Made by a program: the position numbers and the translations under genes. The notes under the pieces are model-generated. The model had not been told where the DNA came from and made no database searches. It was given only the letters and a program-made list of their open reading frames with translations. Shown here in pieces: positions 1 to 13,300 of a stretch of DNA of 64,000 bases. Location of the stretch: contig NC_051055.1 of NCBI RefSeq assembly GCF_904848185.1, positions 13,532,604-13,596,603 on the forward strand, in the 5' to 3' direction. The number at the start of each line of letters is the position of its first letter. Position 1 is the first letter of the stretch. This stretch comes from Acanthopagrus latus. Taxonomy: Eukaryota > Chordata > Actinopteri > Spariformes > Sparidae.

Positions 1-105
1 AAAAATTATTCTACACCGACGCTATTTAGACCTGGTGGTGAGAGTACACTTGAACAATGAATGTATCCCTAAGTACAAACCTACTAATGACCGTCCGACC
101 AACAG

Positions 106-3100
106 AGATGGAGTTTGACCTGGATAAGGCCCTGGAGGACGTCCCTGTCCACATGGAGGACACTTCATCTCGAACGCCACCTACTCCGTCTCATGTGCTG
201 CCAAAACTGGAGCATCGTCCGTCGGGAGGGATGGTGGAGCTGCCGTCTGAGGAGGAAAAGAAGCTGCAGCACTTCACCAAACTACGACCCCGCCGGAACA
301 AGAAACAGCATTCCAGCAAAGTACCCGTGAGTCAAACTTTATTGGCTGAGGAAGCACAGTCTTAAGACTTTGGTTATCTCCAGAAGAGGAATACTTTAAT
401 TTAATTGCAAAACAGAAATGATTGAAACAGGAATGGACTATACACCAGATACTCAGGAATCAGATCGGCTGTTCGCCAGATGTTCCAGACATGTTATCAC
501 ATTCTTCAACTTCTTCTTTCAGCAAATCAACAGTGCTCCATCTCAGGATGGGGAGCAGAATGGCCTCATGGGAAGGGTGGATGAGGGTGTGGATGAGTTC
601 TTTTCCACAAAAGTCACCAAGATGGATTCCAAGTAAGGATAACACTTTTCTATTTTCGATGATACGTCTCTCACTTTTCATATACATTAAAGATGTGAAA
701 TCTCTTGTCCTCCTTACGAGTTGTCTTTCATTCTGTGTCCTCTCAGACGTTCCCTGAAAAGCTCAGAATCTCAAGATGGAGAGAAGAAGAAGAGTAAAGG
801 CGGATTCCTCAACCTCATCAAACGCTCTTCCAAATCTGACAAATCGGATAAATCGGACAAATCAGATAAGTCTGACAAAAACCAGTCAGCTGCATCAGCT
901 TCATCCTCCACCTCGACACCAGCTTCCACCATCCCTGAGGAGCCCTCCTCACCCAAGGTGGCATTAAAGAGCCCAGCGCCTGAGACAAAGTCCAGGTATA
1001 GCGTTTAAAACTGAACAATTTTTGTGTTCCATTCAAAAGTCAGTCCCAGTGCTCCATTCGAACGGTTATTTTCCAATATTTCCTGTCTTTAACTGCAGAG
1101 ATGCTTCCAACCGCTCGCAGCCGACAGACTACAGCAGCAGCTCCGACCGCTCAGAGGAGCTCAGGACGCCGGACTCCATCGACGAGCCCTGGGAGGTTTC
1201 GGACGGCAGGGGCAGTCCTCAGGGAGGCAGGCGGTACCCGGGTTTACAGATGATGGGTAGCGGCCTCCTGGCAGAGATGAAGGCCAAGCAGGAGAGGAGA
1301 GCATACAAGGTGAGATGGTTTAAAAAAGTAATCACTGAGGTTACAAGGACAGACAGCAACATGTGTCAAATGTCTTGTGCCTGTTTGAGCCTGAAAAGAA
1401 GAGATGATGCTGACTTTCTACATTGAATTGATAATCCCTTAATTCACAGAGTTGGATTTGAAAAATATCGAGAGGAGTGAGAAGGAGGGCGGACATCAGA
1501 GAAGCCATGGGGGAATATTTTCACACGTAATGTCAAGATAAGGTGACAGTTAAAGATAAACTACCAAAATAAAGTCAGAGGTTTTATGACAGTTCTATGG
1601 CAGTCAGATATAGAAGGCTTAAAGAAGCAGACTAGGGTGTTTTAAATAAGATCGTATTTGACTTTGTTTTGGAGACAAAGTGCTGGAGGTGTTCAGTCTC
1701 CACTTGTCAGAGCTGTTTTGTTCAACACTCACTAACTGGTGCATTCCAGCTCAGAGAGCACTCAAAATAAGAAGCAAGAGATGGAAGCACGAACGGCTAA
1801 TGGACGGGAGGAAGACAAGAAAAAAGCCGATATGCAAATATTCTGTCATGACTCACAGCAGGAGACCAACATCGTGGGAATATTTCACCTACTTTGAATT
1901 CCCAAATTCACTTAAGAGGCCTTAAAGCGCTCTCTGTTCCTTCACCTCCTTTGCTCTCTCTTCTACACTCACTCGTTCATTTCCTCAAAAGCAAAAGAAG
2001 CGAGTGTGTTATTTGAGATAAATCATGGTGTGATTTAACACGGAACCTCATTTGTCAGATGACACTGACAGGATGACAGGGCAATAACTGTGTGATTTGA
2101 GAACCACATCTGTGAAATGTGAGTTGATGGTAGCACCTGTAGGCATTTCAATGCTATGTGTTCGTCCCTTTGTGGTTATTGCACTACTGTGTGCGTGCTT
2201 GTGTGTGTGTGTGTGTGTGTGTGTGCACGCAGTAAGAGGTTTATGGTGTTTCGCAGCGTTAGGGTTTTTTCTGACCTTGTATCAGTAGCACTAAAGCCTC
2301 TCCTGCCATCTGCTTGTTCTGGCTGGCTTCCAGGCGTGTGCATGTGTGCCTGCGCGCGTGCGCGTGTGTGTATGCCGATAAAATGCAGAGAGAGATATTA
2401 TGGAGGCAGGAGGTTATTAATACAAAGCTTGGGCGTATGAGCCAGGTTTTCTAACACAAAGGCGCCCCCTTCTGTTAAAATGTTGCCTCGCAGTGTATCG
2501 TGTACATGCAGTGTTACAGCACTGCACCTAAATAAAATAAGAGCTTGACACTAAATATATGCTGTATGAAATTGTGAAAAATGGACTGCACTGTGTAGCA
2601 AATATGTTGGACTCAAATAGACATTTTGTGCACTGTTTGTATAAGGTGTATTTTATAACACATCCAATGTCTTGTCCTTGTGTCTCCTCCAGTCTTCCAG
2701 CCCTGACAGGCCCGACAGCAACGCAACAGGTAAGCTAGCTGTTATATCTGTTGAGATAAACATGGAAAATAAATTAGAGGAGCAGCTATAAATCTGGGGG
2801 CGGGGAAGCTAACTTTAAAGTAAGTTCATCCAAAAGTCAATTAAAGGTCAGCCAGTTAAATCCAAGGCTCTGGAGATCCAAAATTGATCCAAAATTGATT
2901 TTTTAAATATGTCCTGGTTTGCTGTTAAGCTCCAGAAATGTTCCATGGAGTTGATAAGGACTTTTCATTTTTGGGTAAACTTATTCTTTATTCATGCAGG
3001 ACTGCAGCTGGTTTTTAGTATTTGGATTATTTTCGTGGTTTCGTAGATTGTTTTACTGCCCACAAAATGCATGGATAGTTTAGTCATGAATATTGCCATT

Positions 3101-6043
3101 TTTGCTTTTCATGTTTTGGATCGTTCATACATGATTTTTGGATGTAATCTGGACTTTTTAAATATCTCAGCAGGCAAGTCCCAGCCCACCATTTCAGAAA
3201 GCAGGTCTCCCACCAGCTCAGTTAATAAATCAGACCCCGGCTCTCCGGAGAAGACCCCTCCGCGTGGTGAGGCCAGGCCTGAACCGGCCCTTCGTCTCAG
3301 GTCTACATCGTCGTCAAGTTCCCCTGGGGGACCAGTAAGTCCGAAACCACCTGTGCCACAGGGAGCGAAGCCCGCGCTGGCTGCCCGACCCACCATCCCC
3401 CAGAAGCCGCGGACCACCAGCAGCAGCAGGAGCATAGGTACATCTGAATGACATTTTTTGCTTTTAGATGACACAGCCATGGTCACGTTGTGCTTGTTGA
3501 GTATATTTTTTTTTGTGAGCTTTTATGACAAATAAGACAAAATTTGTTTCCTGCTGATTTTGCCCACAGACGAGGGCTCAGATTCACCCAGCAGTGGCAG
3601 CGTGTCGCCGAAGGTCTCAGCTCTCACTCCCACACTAAAGAGGATGCTGTCTGAGAAAGACAAAGATGGCCTGCAGTCGGGAGGCTCTGCCAACAAAACC
3701 ACTCAGGATGGTATGTCACGAATATCTGTCAAGATCTTCTACATAGCCCATTCTTTCCTTTTGTGTGAATGCGAATCGATAAGCAGATTTCCCCTACACA
3801 GACTGCAGATGATTAATGTCACTGTCAGGATCTGACTCATATTTGCCTTGTTCCTGTGGAGGTTGTCGCCTGTGTGCATGTGCAGTATTGACAGACTGAT
3901 AGATTCGGGTCAAACCTCTCTCTCAGTCCCACTGCCTTTCATGTATTATCTATTATGTAACAGACAGCTGGCTTATCTTTTCATGCCTGTCTCCGTTCTC
4001 ATGTCTCGTGTCTCCTTTGGTCTTGTTTCCTTCCCTCCCTCTCTTCCTTTTTTTTTGCTGTACATTATCAGTGACTGCCTCTGGTGCCCGTCATATCTGA
4101 TTCACATTTGCGCTCAGGCAAATGTGAATTTATTCTGAAGCTGCTGGCTACTTGATTTGTTGGTTCTTTGGTTTGTTGCCCAGTAGAGGTTTAATAAAGT
4201 CAGCGTTGTTTTTTTGTAAAAATACCGAACGGTTCCAGAGAGACTTACAAGCTGTGGTGGCCAGTTTCAGTCTGCAGCCAGCGCAGTCTTGCAACCTTAG
4301 CACCAATAGAGGTGAACCTAGAACCCAGAAGTTATCTTACCTGGTAATTCAATTTAATGACTGTGTCACACAAAATGTAGGACATTAACGGCATATTATC
4401 TAATTCTGTGTCAATAGAATAGAGCTGTTAGGTGGCAGTATAGATACGTGACTTTTCAATAGCCTCTATGCATTATCAAGAATACTCAGGTGGAAAGAGC
4501 AGGATCCTCTTCAGTGACTAACTCAGTCTGTCCCAGCATGCACTGGGCAGAGAGTGGGTTAATGTTCTGAACAGACCAGAAGTCCATCACACTGAGAATG
4601 ATGCATATTAAAAGAAATGAACAACTTTGTGTGATTCGGCCTCAGTATTTCCTGGCTGGATAAAGTAGAGCTGGAAGTAGTAGACTCCTGGAATGTGCTG
4701 AAGACACAAACCTAACTCCCGAGGAAAGGATCTTTATCCGGGTAGCATCCATAGTTTCTATAAATGTGTGTTGCTTTAATCATGCTGTCCTTTGCACATT
4801 TGCTCAGCCTTTTCCGGGTCCCCTTTTTTCGTCAGCAGGCTCTTCTTTACTGTATACACATAAGTACACACAGCTGGAAGCACAGGAGAGCTGGCTGCAT
4901 GAGTTTTGTCCAGGCTGCACTATAGTGATTCAGTCTTGCGGCTCTGCTCTTTGAATCCCTGGTACTGTGATTTTCTGAATTCATATAAACCAATATAAAG
5001 TGGGTGCTTGAGGTGCTTTAAATCACTTCCTTTTTTAGTTTATATTTAACTGGCTGGTATAGAGAGAAGAAGTCACGCTCCCTCCTGTGAGACCTTATCG
5101 TGGGAAGAATTTGTACAATAGTCAATGAGGAGAATGGATTTTTAATCCCCTTTGAAATATGGCATGAATTACACTTATGATTTTTGTCAACTGTCAAGTA
5201 AAAGTCTAGAAATTTGCAGTGTGTCATGATGAAAGTAAAACATCTAGTTTTGTGTGAAACCGCTCTTTGAACATCATAGTTTCAGTGTTTGGCTCAATAT
5301 ACACCAGCTGCTGTTACCTCAACACTGAAAAATTATTAAAAATATGTAAATCGCAACAAGTATGGCCATATTGACAACAGCAGTTATGTTAAAGGAGAGC
5401 TGGTCAGTTTTGCAATTTAGCCAATATACAGTACCAGCTCTAAAAGGTTTCAGTCATGGGTTTTGGTGAGTGTTAAACCAGACAAAGTCACATAAGCGCC
5501 TGTTGGCTGTGTAGTCTTTCTAAGCACTTAGTTTTATGACAAACTGCAACTTTCAAATTAAAGATTGTTTTTTAAATTCATGAACATCGTCTCGAACATC
5601 GAACATCATGGTTCTTGCCATTCACAACCATATGTCTTCAGAAATAAGGTCCCCGGAAGGGGCGTGACATTGCCTCTCTATTAGAAGATGAGCCGATTGC
5701 AATATTATAGTCAACATCAATATATACCAAAAAAAAGTACCAATCCAAACCAAACATCCAAATATGTTTTTAAATGATTTTTCATTTCTTTTTCCTTCTC
5801 CATCTCATCTCTCCCCCTTCCTCTTAGCATTGTCAGCAAGTCATTTTCATCTTCTCTCTCTTGTTTTCAGTGAGGACGGGCTCTGTGTCGGACTCTGTTC
5901 AGCGACCCAGCCCTCTCCGTACCAACTCTGAGGATCACGGCTCCATCAGGACCAAGGACCAATCTCCAAATCCAGACAAGGCAGCGGGAAAGAAGTCATC
6001 AGACTCTGGGGAGGAGGCAGACAAAAACTTTATTTTGATATGA
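106..6043 (+). CDS. carmil1: CARMIL1 C-terminal part (capping protein regulator and myosin 1 linker 1), last 8 coding exons, 5' partial
   Basis: Exons read as 106-326, 523-632, 747-995, 1099-1309, 2693-2729, 3174-3437, 3570-3710 and 5871-6043 (TGA). All have AG/GT borders and keep one frame, giving about 467 residues. The PH and LRR parts lie upstream of the window. Exon 1 carries the CPI capping-protein-binding motif LQHFTKLRPR (residues 53-62 of this fragment). Exon 2 carries the CARMIL-specific CSI motif MGRVDEGVDEFFSTKVTKM (89-107). Exon 3 has a basic-hydrophobic stretch GGFLNLIKRSSK, probably the membrane-binding segment, followed by five Ser-Asp-Lys repeats. Later exons encode a disordered Pro/Ser-rich tail with MGSGLLAEMKAKQE and IPQKPRT, ending SGEEADKNFILI. 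Human CARMIL1 has closely matching blocks in the same order and a similar end. CARMIL proteins bind and allosterically inhibit actin capping protein at the leading edge. The CPI consensus Lys is Arg here, and the downstream consensus Pro is not at its usual spacing. CARMIL2 or CARMIL3 is much less likely, given the tail and the scgn neighbour. Confidence 0.95.
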
Positions 6044-8149
6044 GTGAGATAAACATTGATGAGCCTCAAGTGTTTTCTTTTAGAAAAGCAACTAAGGGGG
6101 GAATCCGATGGATATATTTTGGTTTATATTAGAGGTTCTACCTGCAGGTCCTGTCTGACCACACAGTATGAATCATGTTTGGTCTGCAGGAAAACCTGCT
6201 GTAGTATCAGGTAATACACAGTGTCAGATTTTATTTCATTTGGTTGTCCATGATGAAGTTATTGCTAACACTTGGGGGGATATCCTCATTACAGTTTTCA
6301 GTAACATCGCTTCACCTAGTAAACCAAACTGTGCATAGTCTCCGAAGAGCTTCCTTCTCACAAACCTACTCTCTGAAATCCTCTTAAAAAAAAAAAACCT
6401 TGAAGGATTTGATGATCACTGAAACCTGAATTAAAGTTTGTTAACCACTAAGAAGAGACACAATGCTTTCAGGAAACAGCAGACAGAGAGAGACTGTGAA
6501 ACCATGAGTGTACGTCTAAAATCTTTCTTTAACAATCCAACGTCTCGTTTCCATTTGTTGCTTGTAGCTCGTTTCCCAGGGACCAAACACATGCAACAAT
6601 AACACCAGGATCACTGTACTGTACTTGAACTCAAACATACGACCACGCCGGGACCCAATTGCATTTATCTCCCTCAATAATATTTTTACAGATTTTTCTA
6701 AACGCTATTTTCAGTGAGTTACTTTTCTCCGGACTTCAGAGGTGACTGAATCCATTATGCAATTCAGTTTTGGAGTTTTTGTTTCTTTTTTTTTTTACAG
6801 GAAGATACAGGTTCAGCTGAGAATCTCAGCCCACCATATATCAGAAATACAATTTTTGATGTTTTGATGTAGCTGACATTAAAAGTCACTCAGAGGAGAC
6901 TCACCGGACTCTGAGGATAGCTATACACGATACTTAACACCCGACTGGACTCAAGTTTGTCTCTGTGTGAGAGAGTTGGAGTGACCATATGAAGTGTTGC
7001 TTAGGGAGGACTGTGGTGCACTTAAACTTCACTGATGACCAATCAATAAGGCTTCAGCACTGTTAACTAACACTGTTCTCTGTGTTACCATGCTAACCAC
7101 AAAAAAAAAGGTGTTATGATGCCTTCAAACTGCAGCAATCATTTTTCGGCGATTTAGGGGGAAAAGGAGTTTGTGTCTCTTATTAAAGCGCAATACAGAG
7201 TCCCATCATAAACACAGTCTCTTATGTCTGTGGCTCAAATTAATTTCTAGCTCACACTCCTCAGAATAAATGAGAACATTAAACTAAACTGTGTGGTATG
7301 CCAGTGCTCGTCTCCCATACAGACTCTGAATTGCTCTTTAAGACAGATCTATCTTCACCCCTTATAATGTACTCGCACGTGTGGATATCACCCTGGTGTG
7401 CTGATGGTCTAATGAAAGCAAAGAACTGACTCAAAAAGAGGAATGTCATTGATAAACGGCTTGAAGGTAACGCAGATGGAGAGAGTGTCATTCACTGACA
7501 GTACTTCGACAACAACCTCTGGAGTCTGATCTTTGTTGTAAAGAGCGGGACACTGAGGGAACTCCAGCCCATCGAACACTCAGCATCTCTTACAGAACTT
7601 GGCCTTTAGGGGCTTTCAAATTCAGCTCACTTTCACCTCATTCCATGCAACACAAGACATTTCTTTGAATACAACCTACACGCATACAGATAACCGAGAA
7701 TGCAGCGCCCGGAGTGAATGTGAACACAGGGTAGCTGTATTTTGACCACACGGATCTCTGGGATATTCTGTACGTAGCATTCCTAAGACCTGAATGCTAC
7801 ACAGCAACAGCAAGTTGATTATCTTTGTCTGTCATGAAACGCCCTTTTCACACTGCCACACAGTCAGCTAACAGACTCTCAAAGTTATCGTATGTTCAAA
7901 GTCGTTCATCTCCTCATTCATCATCGAGGGTGAAATAACTCGTACCCCTATTTACAGTTTGTGCCGTAAGCAATGGATTGTTTACAGTTTCACTAAAATG
8001 CAATACACATCGGGACGTTGCACCATGTTGTGCTGCACTGATGTCATATTTGAGTAGTAACGCTTTATGTTGAGGTCCTTGGAGGCGTTTCAGGAACACA
8101 AAGGAAAAAACTAAAACAAAAAGCATGACAGGTCTCCTTTAAGACTATA

Positions 8150-8640
8150 TGCTATAGTGCTAATCATAACATGATCAACAAGCTTATGATAAGACATTTA
8201 TAAGAAACATGTTAACAGTTTAACTTTAATAAAAGCCTAATAAGGGATTTACTGATCTTCATAAGACATTGCTCTCACTTTAGATCAGGTACCGACAAAA
8301 AGCAGAGTTAACTTACATTTCAACATAGTTAACTTTATAACCAAGTATGTACTGATGTTGATAAACCAACCACACATGAGCTTAGTCAAGTCTTAACAAT
8401 GATGTAATAGGTAAGTTAGGTAAAAATTAATGAAAATTGTTTTAGTCGTTATTAACAATTATACAAACTCTTGGGGCTTTTATAAATGATCTTAAGCATC
8501 TATAAAATGTTGACACATATCTTATTAGGGCTTATAAATGTCTTATTATCTAACAAGGAACATGTGTATGATGCTATTATTAAGGCTTATGCTTATATAT
8601 AAGCTTAGGAGGGTTTTATTACCTATCAACTAACTCTTAT
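8150..8640. repeat. AT-rich foldback (MITE-like) element inside the carmil1 3' UTR
   Basis: A 16-base stretch at 8189-8204 (ATAAGACATTTATAAG) is repeated perfectly in inverted orientation at 8531-8546. Just inside it, AAGCCTAATAAG at 8233-8244 matches the complement of 8521-8533 with one extra base. The arms keep the same order, so the block is an imperfect palindrome about 490 bp long. The family is not identified, and no target-site duplication is obvious. Confidence 0.5.
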
Positions 8641-9390
8641 GACGAGGACCTTAATGTGAAGCTTGACCTCAAACTTTTTTCTTAAACTTACTTGAAAACA
8701 CAAACTAACATGGATGCTTCGACCCGTCCTTCAGTAAACCCCACACTGAATGGATATGTGGCTATAGTTGCAGTGCACTTGCAGTTGTTAACCCTAAGAA
8801 ATGGTGGAACCTTTCCCGTCTCTGCCACCGTCCTCTGTCACATGAACGCAACATTGAACACCTCTGTATGAGATTTGACTAATTTATCATTATATTGACA
8901 GATACCACTGTGGGAATACCTTTATTTTTGACTACATAGCTGACTGAACTGTGCTCCAACCTTAATTTTCAAAGTGCACTAGACCTCTTTCTTTACGCGC
9001 AGTGTGAAAGGGGCTCAAGTCGTATTTTATTGTACTGTACAAGAGACTAATTCAAGTCAGGGCCAAAGGTCTTACTGGTGCACCTTTTCCTATGGTGTCT
9101 ATTGATGTCTTTTGTAGGATCATGATAAGATTTTGCTTCCTTGTCACTAATCATGGTTTGGAAAATAACACTGTTCCTGCTGTATATAGTTAATCTGTCT
9201 CTGATGTCTGCTTTGATTCACAGTGTCAGTCCTAAAACTCATCACTTTTTTCTTTGAAAGATCTTCAAGGAAACGAGAGAAAAAAACTACCACTACTTTT
9301 CAGTACCTTTGGAGCAAATACATGTGGCTGTGTTCTGTTGACACTGTTTCGACTTTTTCCTGATGCAAAGGAAATTACGTGGACACACTC

Positions 9391-9420
9391 TTCTTCTTCT
9401 TCTTCTTCTTCTTCTTCTTC
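9391..9420. repeat. (TTC)10 trinucleotide microsatellite
   Basis: Ten perfect TTC units, non-coding, near the end of the inferred carmil1 3' UTR. Confidence 0.95.
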
Positions 9421-9795
9421 AACTCTCCCGAGTGGGACTTCAGAAGCAGCTGGCTGTGTTTCTGTCACGATTTCCTGTCCAGTCCTGAAAAATGAGCATC
9501 CACTTCATTTCTGTCAGTGCACGGAGTGATGAAAGTGAAACATAACCAGTAGCATTGAGTCAAGACTCCTGAGTCTGCGTATGTGTGTGACTGCATGATG
9601 TGGCCGTGGGTTGTACTGTATGTATATATGTGCTTTCATACATGTAGGAGTGTGTGTATATATGTATGTGTAATATACGCACATGTAACATACACACTGT
9701 GATATATTCACATGCCTATGTGAACACAGCAAATCCTCTATTGTTTTGGTACTAAGTACGCTACTATACTAAGGGTTTGTTTGTAACTTATTTGG

Positions 9796-9801
9796 AATAA
9801 A
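9796..9801 (+). promoter_or_regulatory. carmil1: Probable carmil1 poly(A) signal (AATAAA)
   Basis: AATAAA is followed within about 40 bases by a T/GT-rich stretch (TTGTTGTTGTTTTT). It is the last good signal before the scgn start at 10377. Confidence 0.55.
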
Positions 9802-9821
9802 AACAGTGGCCGGTTATGTCT

Positions 9822-10376
9822 TGACCACTTTCTGTTGTTGTTGTTTTTCCTCTCACTTGTACATTGTGTTCATAAGTGTAGAAATTAATTCTTTGTATGT
9901 ATTAATTTGTTATTACGTGTAATAGATTTAATGTTACTTTCATCATGAGTAAAGCTGGAAAAAAAAAACTACATAAATGACATGTTTGCTCATTATCGGT
10001 CTGTTTGTTCCATTTTGTCATGGATCAGTATGTTGGAGTCATTCTGCTGGTGTTGGACATTTTCTTCACGCAAATATTAATATTGATTAAAATCATTTTA
10101 CAGACTTTGAAACCTTTGCATTGCCTTGCTGCTTTTTGTTGAGGATTTGGTTTGCAGTGTGCAGAACGGCCACCAGGTGGCAAATACAGTGCCACAGTAA
10201 TCTCTCTGTCCCTCTCCCTCTCTGTCTCACTGGCACAGAGGAGGTGTGGTTTTTCACAAAGTCAGAAAAGAGCATATGTCAACCAAGCAGACAGCTGAGT
10301 AGTGTGTCACTTCACTCAGTCCTCTTTGTTTCATGTGTTAAAGTTTGCAGCTTACTTTGACCTTTTCTTCGTTAAC
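9822..10376 (+). promoter_or_regulatory. scgn: Short intergenic interval with the scgn promoter and 5' UTR
   Basis: Only about 580 bp separate the carmil1 poly(A) signal from the scgn ATG, so the scgn promoter must lie here or within the carmil1 3' UTR. I see no TATA box in a convincing position. A pyrimidine-rich stretch (10200-10230) lies about 150-180 bp before the ATG. No other gene is visible. Confidence 0.4.
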
Positions 10377-13300
10377 ATGGACAGTGCCTTCGACAACCTG
10401 GATGCAGCGGGTTTTCTGGAAATCTGGCAACACTTCGATGCAGATGGTGAGAACAGTCAATGACATGTTCATATTTTCTCTCACTAAAAACCACTAAAGC
10501 AGATAGATATGTTGCTCTTTTAATATATAGTCTTCCCTGTGCTTGATATTAAGTGTATGAAGTATCTGTGGTAATATATTTGTGAGTCCTGCTTGTGGGA
10601 AGTATTTTGAATTCTTGTGTTAAATTCTTGTGATTGAAAAATAACTACATTGACTATATCAACAAACCTAAAGTAGTGGTATGTGCACAACACTAGGGAG
10701 GAGGAAGACTTTACACAGGTCCAGGCTGAAAATAAGAAAATCATGATAAAGTCACTTGTTGAATTCAGTGTAAAATTCTATTTTTCTTCACAAGGTATAC
10801 AACCCAGGGACTTGCGCAACTTTCATTTTTTTTTTTTTTATTCTTTGACAGATAACGGCTACATTGAGGGCAAAGAGCTTGATGAATTTTTCCGTCACAT
10901 GATGAAGAGACTCGGTCCACAGGTGAGTCACCTTTGTTTGGATGAATTCATCCTGAACTTGTGATGACAGCAGTTCAATACAGTTCAGCTGAATGGGAAC
11001 AAAGCAACTGACTGCAACATTATTACCCTCAGACATTGACAAATGTATATGATATCATTGCAATTTGTCCACCTCTGTGCCATATAGATTACACTAAGAT
11101 ATAAATGTTCTCATGATAGAAAAAAGGCCACAAATTATTTTTAGATTTGCCACTGCAGTCAATTGTTGGCAGACAATGGTAATTAATTTCCGTATGTTGT
11201 GATTCATTATCTCATTTAGGGTACCTTTTTTTTTTTTTTTTAATTTCCCTACGATGTACATTTGGCTTTGGACAGCATTTATGATCTGATGCTGTGTGGG
11301 CAGCTGAACCTCCACGCTGCTATCTGGAAGGGTGGGGTGACTGTAACGATGTTAAACACAACACAATTAAAGAGCTCTGGTCAGGCAGCCTTCTCCCTGA
11401 CCAGTGAAAATGAACATCGAGCTATTTGGTCACCTTCTAGTGTGTTCGAGTGTGTCACCGAACTCCCTTGGATACTAATGGGGGTACTTAAACAAACAGG
11501 CCACATGTCACTTTGTCCATCGGATGTTTGCCCCCAGGATAAGTTCTGTTGTGTGCATGTATCTGGAGCTACAGAGAAACACAGCCACACAGTCGCTCAT
11601 TAAATTCTATCAAGCTGTTGAAGTATTGGGTGAGTCACATGGTGCTTGATGTCCTCTTGTGCAACAGTTGTGCTGATTTCTTCTTCGTGACCCAACATAT
11701 TTCAAATCAATTTCTCATATTAACCTGAATGAATTTGCATGTTCTACACTGCAGGTTGAATATATGGGTGAAACCCAGTGCATAGATGAGTTTGTTACGA
11801 AGCGTACACAGTGTCAATAGTGCACAAACTTCTGCCTAGCAACAGGAGATTGCTGGCGCCAAACAAGCGTATCTGGTGAGGGTGATGCTGAAGATAAATG
11901 CCTGTCTCTCAGTAATGAGCAAAGCTCAGGCACCTTGCAGTCTGCAAACTGTGTGCCCTGCTCTGCACGGAGCCATGATTCAGACCTCATCCCCACAGAT
12001 CAACAGGTTTCTATAGTTACAGTACAGTGATCGAGGGTTTACAAAGAGAGGCTGTAAGCTTGGCTCCCAAATATGTAAAGTCAACAGCTAGAAAATATTC
12101 TGGCGCTCAGTCGCCTCAAGCTTCAGACCGAGCTCTGGTTGAGGAAGAACTTTTTCTTTACAGGAAAAGAAAATGTGATTCTGAAGTCTGATAAGCAAGC
12201 TCTGAACTTTTGGTCTGTTTATTAGTAACACTAGACAAACCAGGGACATGCAGAGTGAGCTACGAACAGTTAGCCCGGGGTTGAGAAAGCAGAGCTTGAG
12301 AGAAGAAAATAGGAGTATCCATGGCGACATTTCTTAAAATAACTGTGACTCAGCCAGTAGCGTATTTGTCCTTCAAAATCTGTATTTGTTGTTTGAAGTT
12401 GTTTTAATTTCAGCTTAACCTATCATGTACTGTATCATCATGATATCTGTGTCCAGTTAAACATACAGAGTGAATTATTAATGGTAACTTTGGGGCAAGA
12501 ATATCCATCTGATGTTGATTTGTTACATATCTCCAGGAGAAAGTGACTGAGGAGAGAGTCCAGAGACTGAAGCAAAGGTTTATGTCGGCCTACGATGTTA
12601 CTGCTGACGGGAAACTACAGATTCAGGAGGTACTACATGAACTCTATGTCTTGAATCACTCACCCATTTCCTTTACCATCATTTCCTTTATACTAAACGG
12701 TAGGTCTCTTTATTTATGTTTGTGTCTGCATGCATGTTCCATATTTCACGCCAGCCACAGAGAAGATAGAACACCTTTAAATACGTTAAAGATCAGAATC
12801 CACTCCAAAGCACTCATCCCATCATCGAGTGGTGCATATTCCTCCCTTCCTCTGTCCACTCTGTCTCTCTCGGACTCATCTGTTCCACTCACCCTTCCAT
12901 CTCCTCTTCATCTCTTATTTATCTCATGTCTCCATGACAATTATATTACAGCCTGTACCATATTCAAGCACAATGAAAACGAATTTCCGGGACTGCTGTG
13001 GGGCAGGCTGAGCCATCCTGCAGTGAAGAGTCAGACAGAGGAGAGCAGTGCTCAGACCAGACCAAATCTCTATATACAACACCATGTCTATGCAAAATTT
13101 AATCTGAATAGAATTGGGAAAAATTATAGTGATCCATTTGGACTGTTAAGTAGGTCTCTCAAGAAAACAAAACAAATAGCTGGTAAATAATGAAAGATTC
13201 TCAAATGGCTTTTTAATTGAGTCAGTTCATTAACAAATTGGAGGAAATCAAACTTGACTGACAAATTAACAGGCTGTGTCTGTTTCTGAGAAATATAAAG

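Larger units (their letters stand above)
6044..9820 (+). other. carmil1: carmil1 3' untranslated region (inferred)
   Basis: About 3.7 kb of gene-free, AT-rich sequence follows the carmil1 stop codon. The first well-placed AATAAA after a long stretch is at 9796-9801, just before a T-rich region. I infer that this whole interval is the last-exon UTR. It holds a pure (TTC)10 run at 9391-9420 and a foldback AT-rich element near 8150-8640. A shorter UTR ending at an unrecognised site is possible, and transcript data would be needed to fix the end. Confidence 0.55.

Noticed and set aside
12543..13190. Open frame of 215 codons starting in scgn exon 3
   Set aside because: Only the first 29 codons are exon. 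The rest runs through the GTACTA donor into intron, and the next conserved exon is at 15271.
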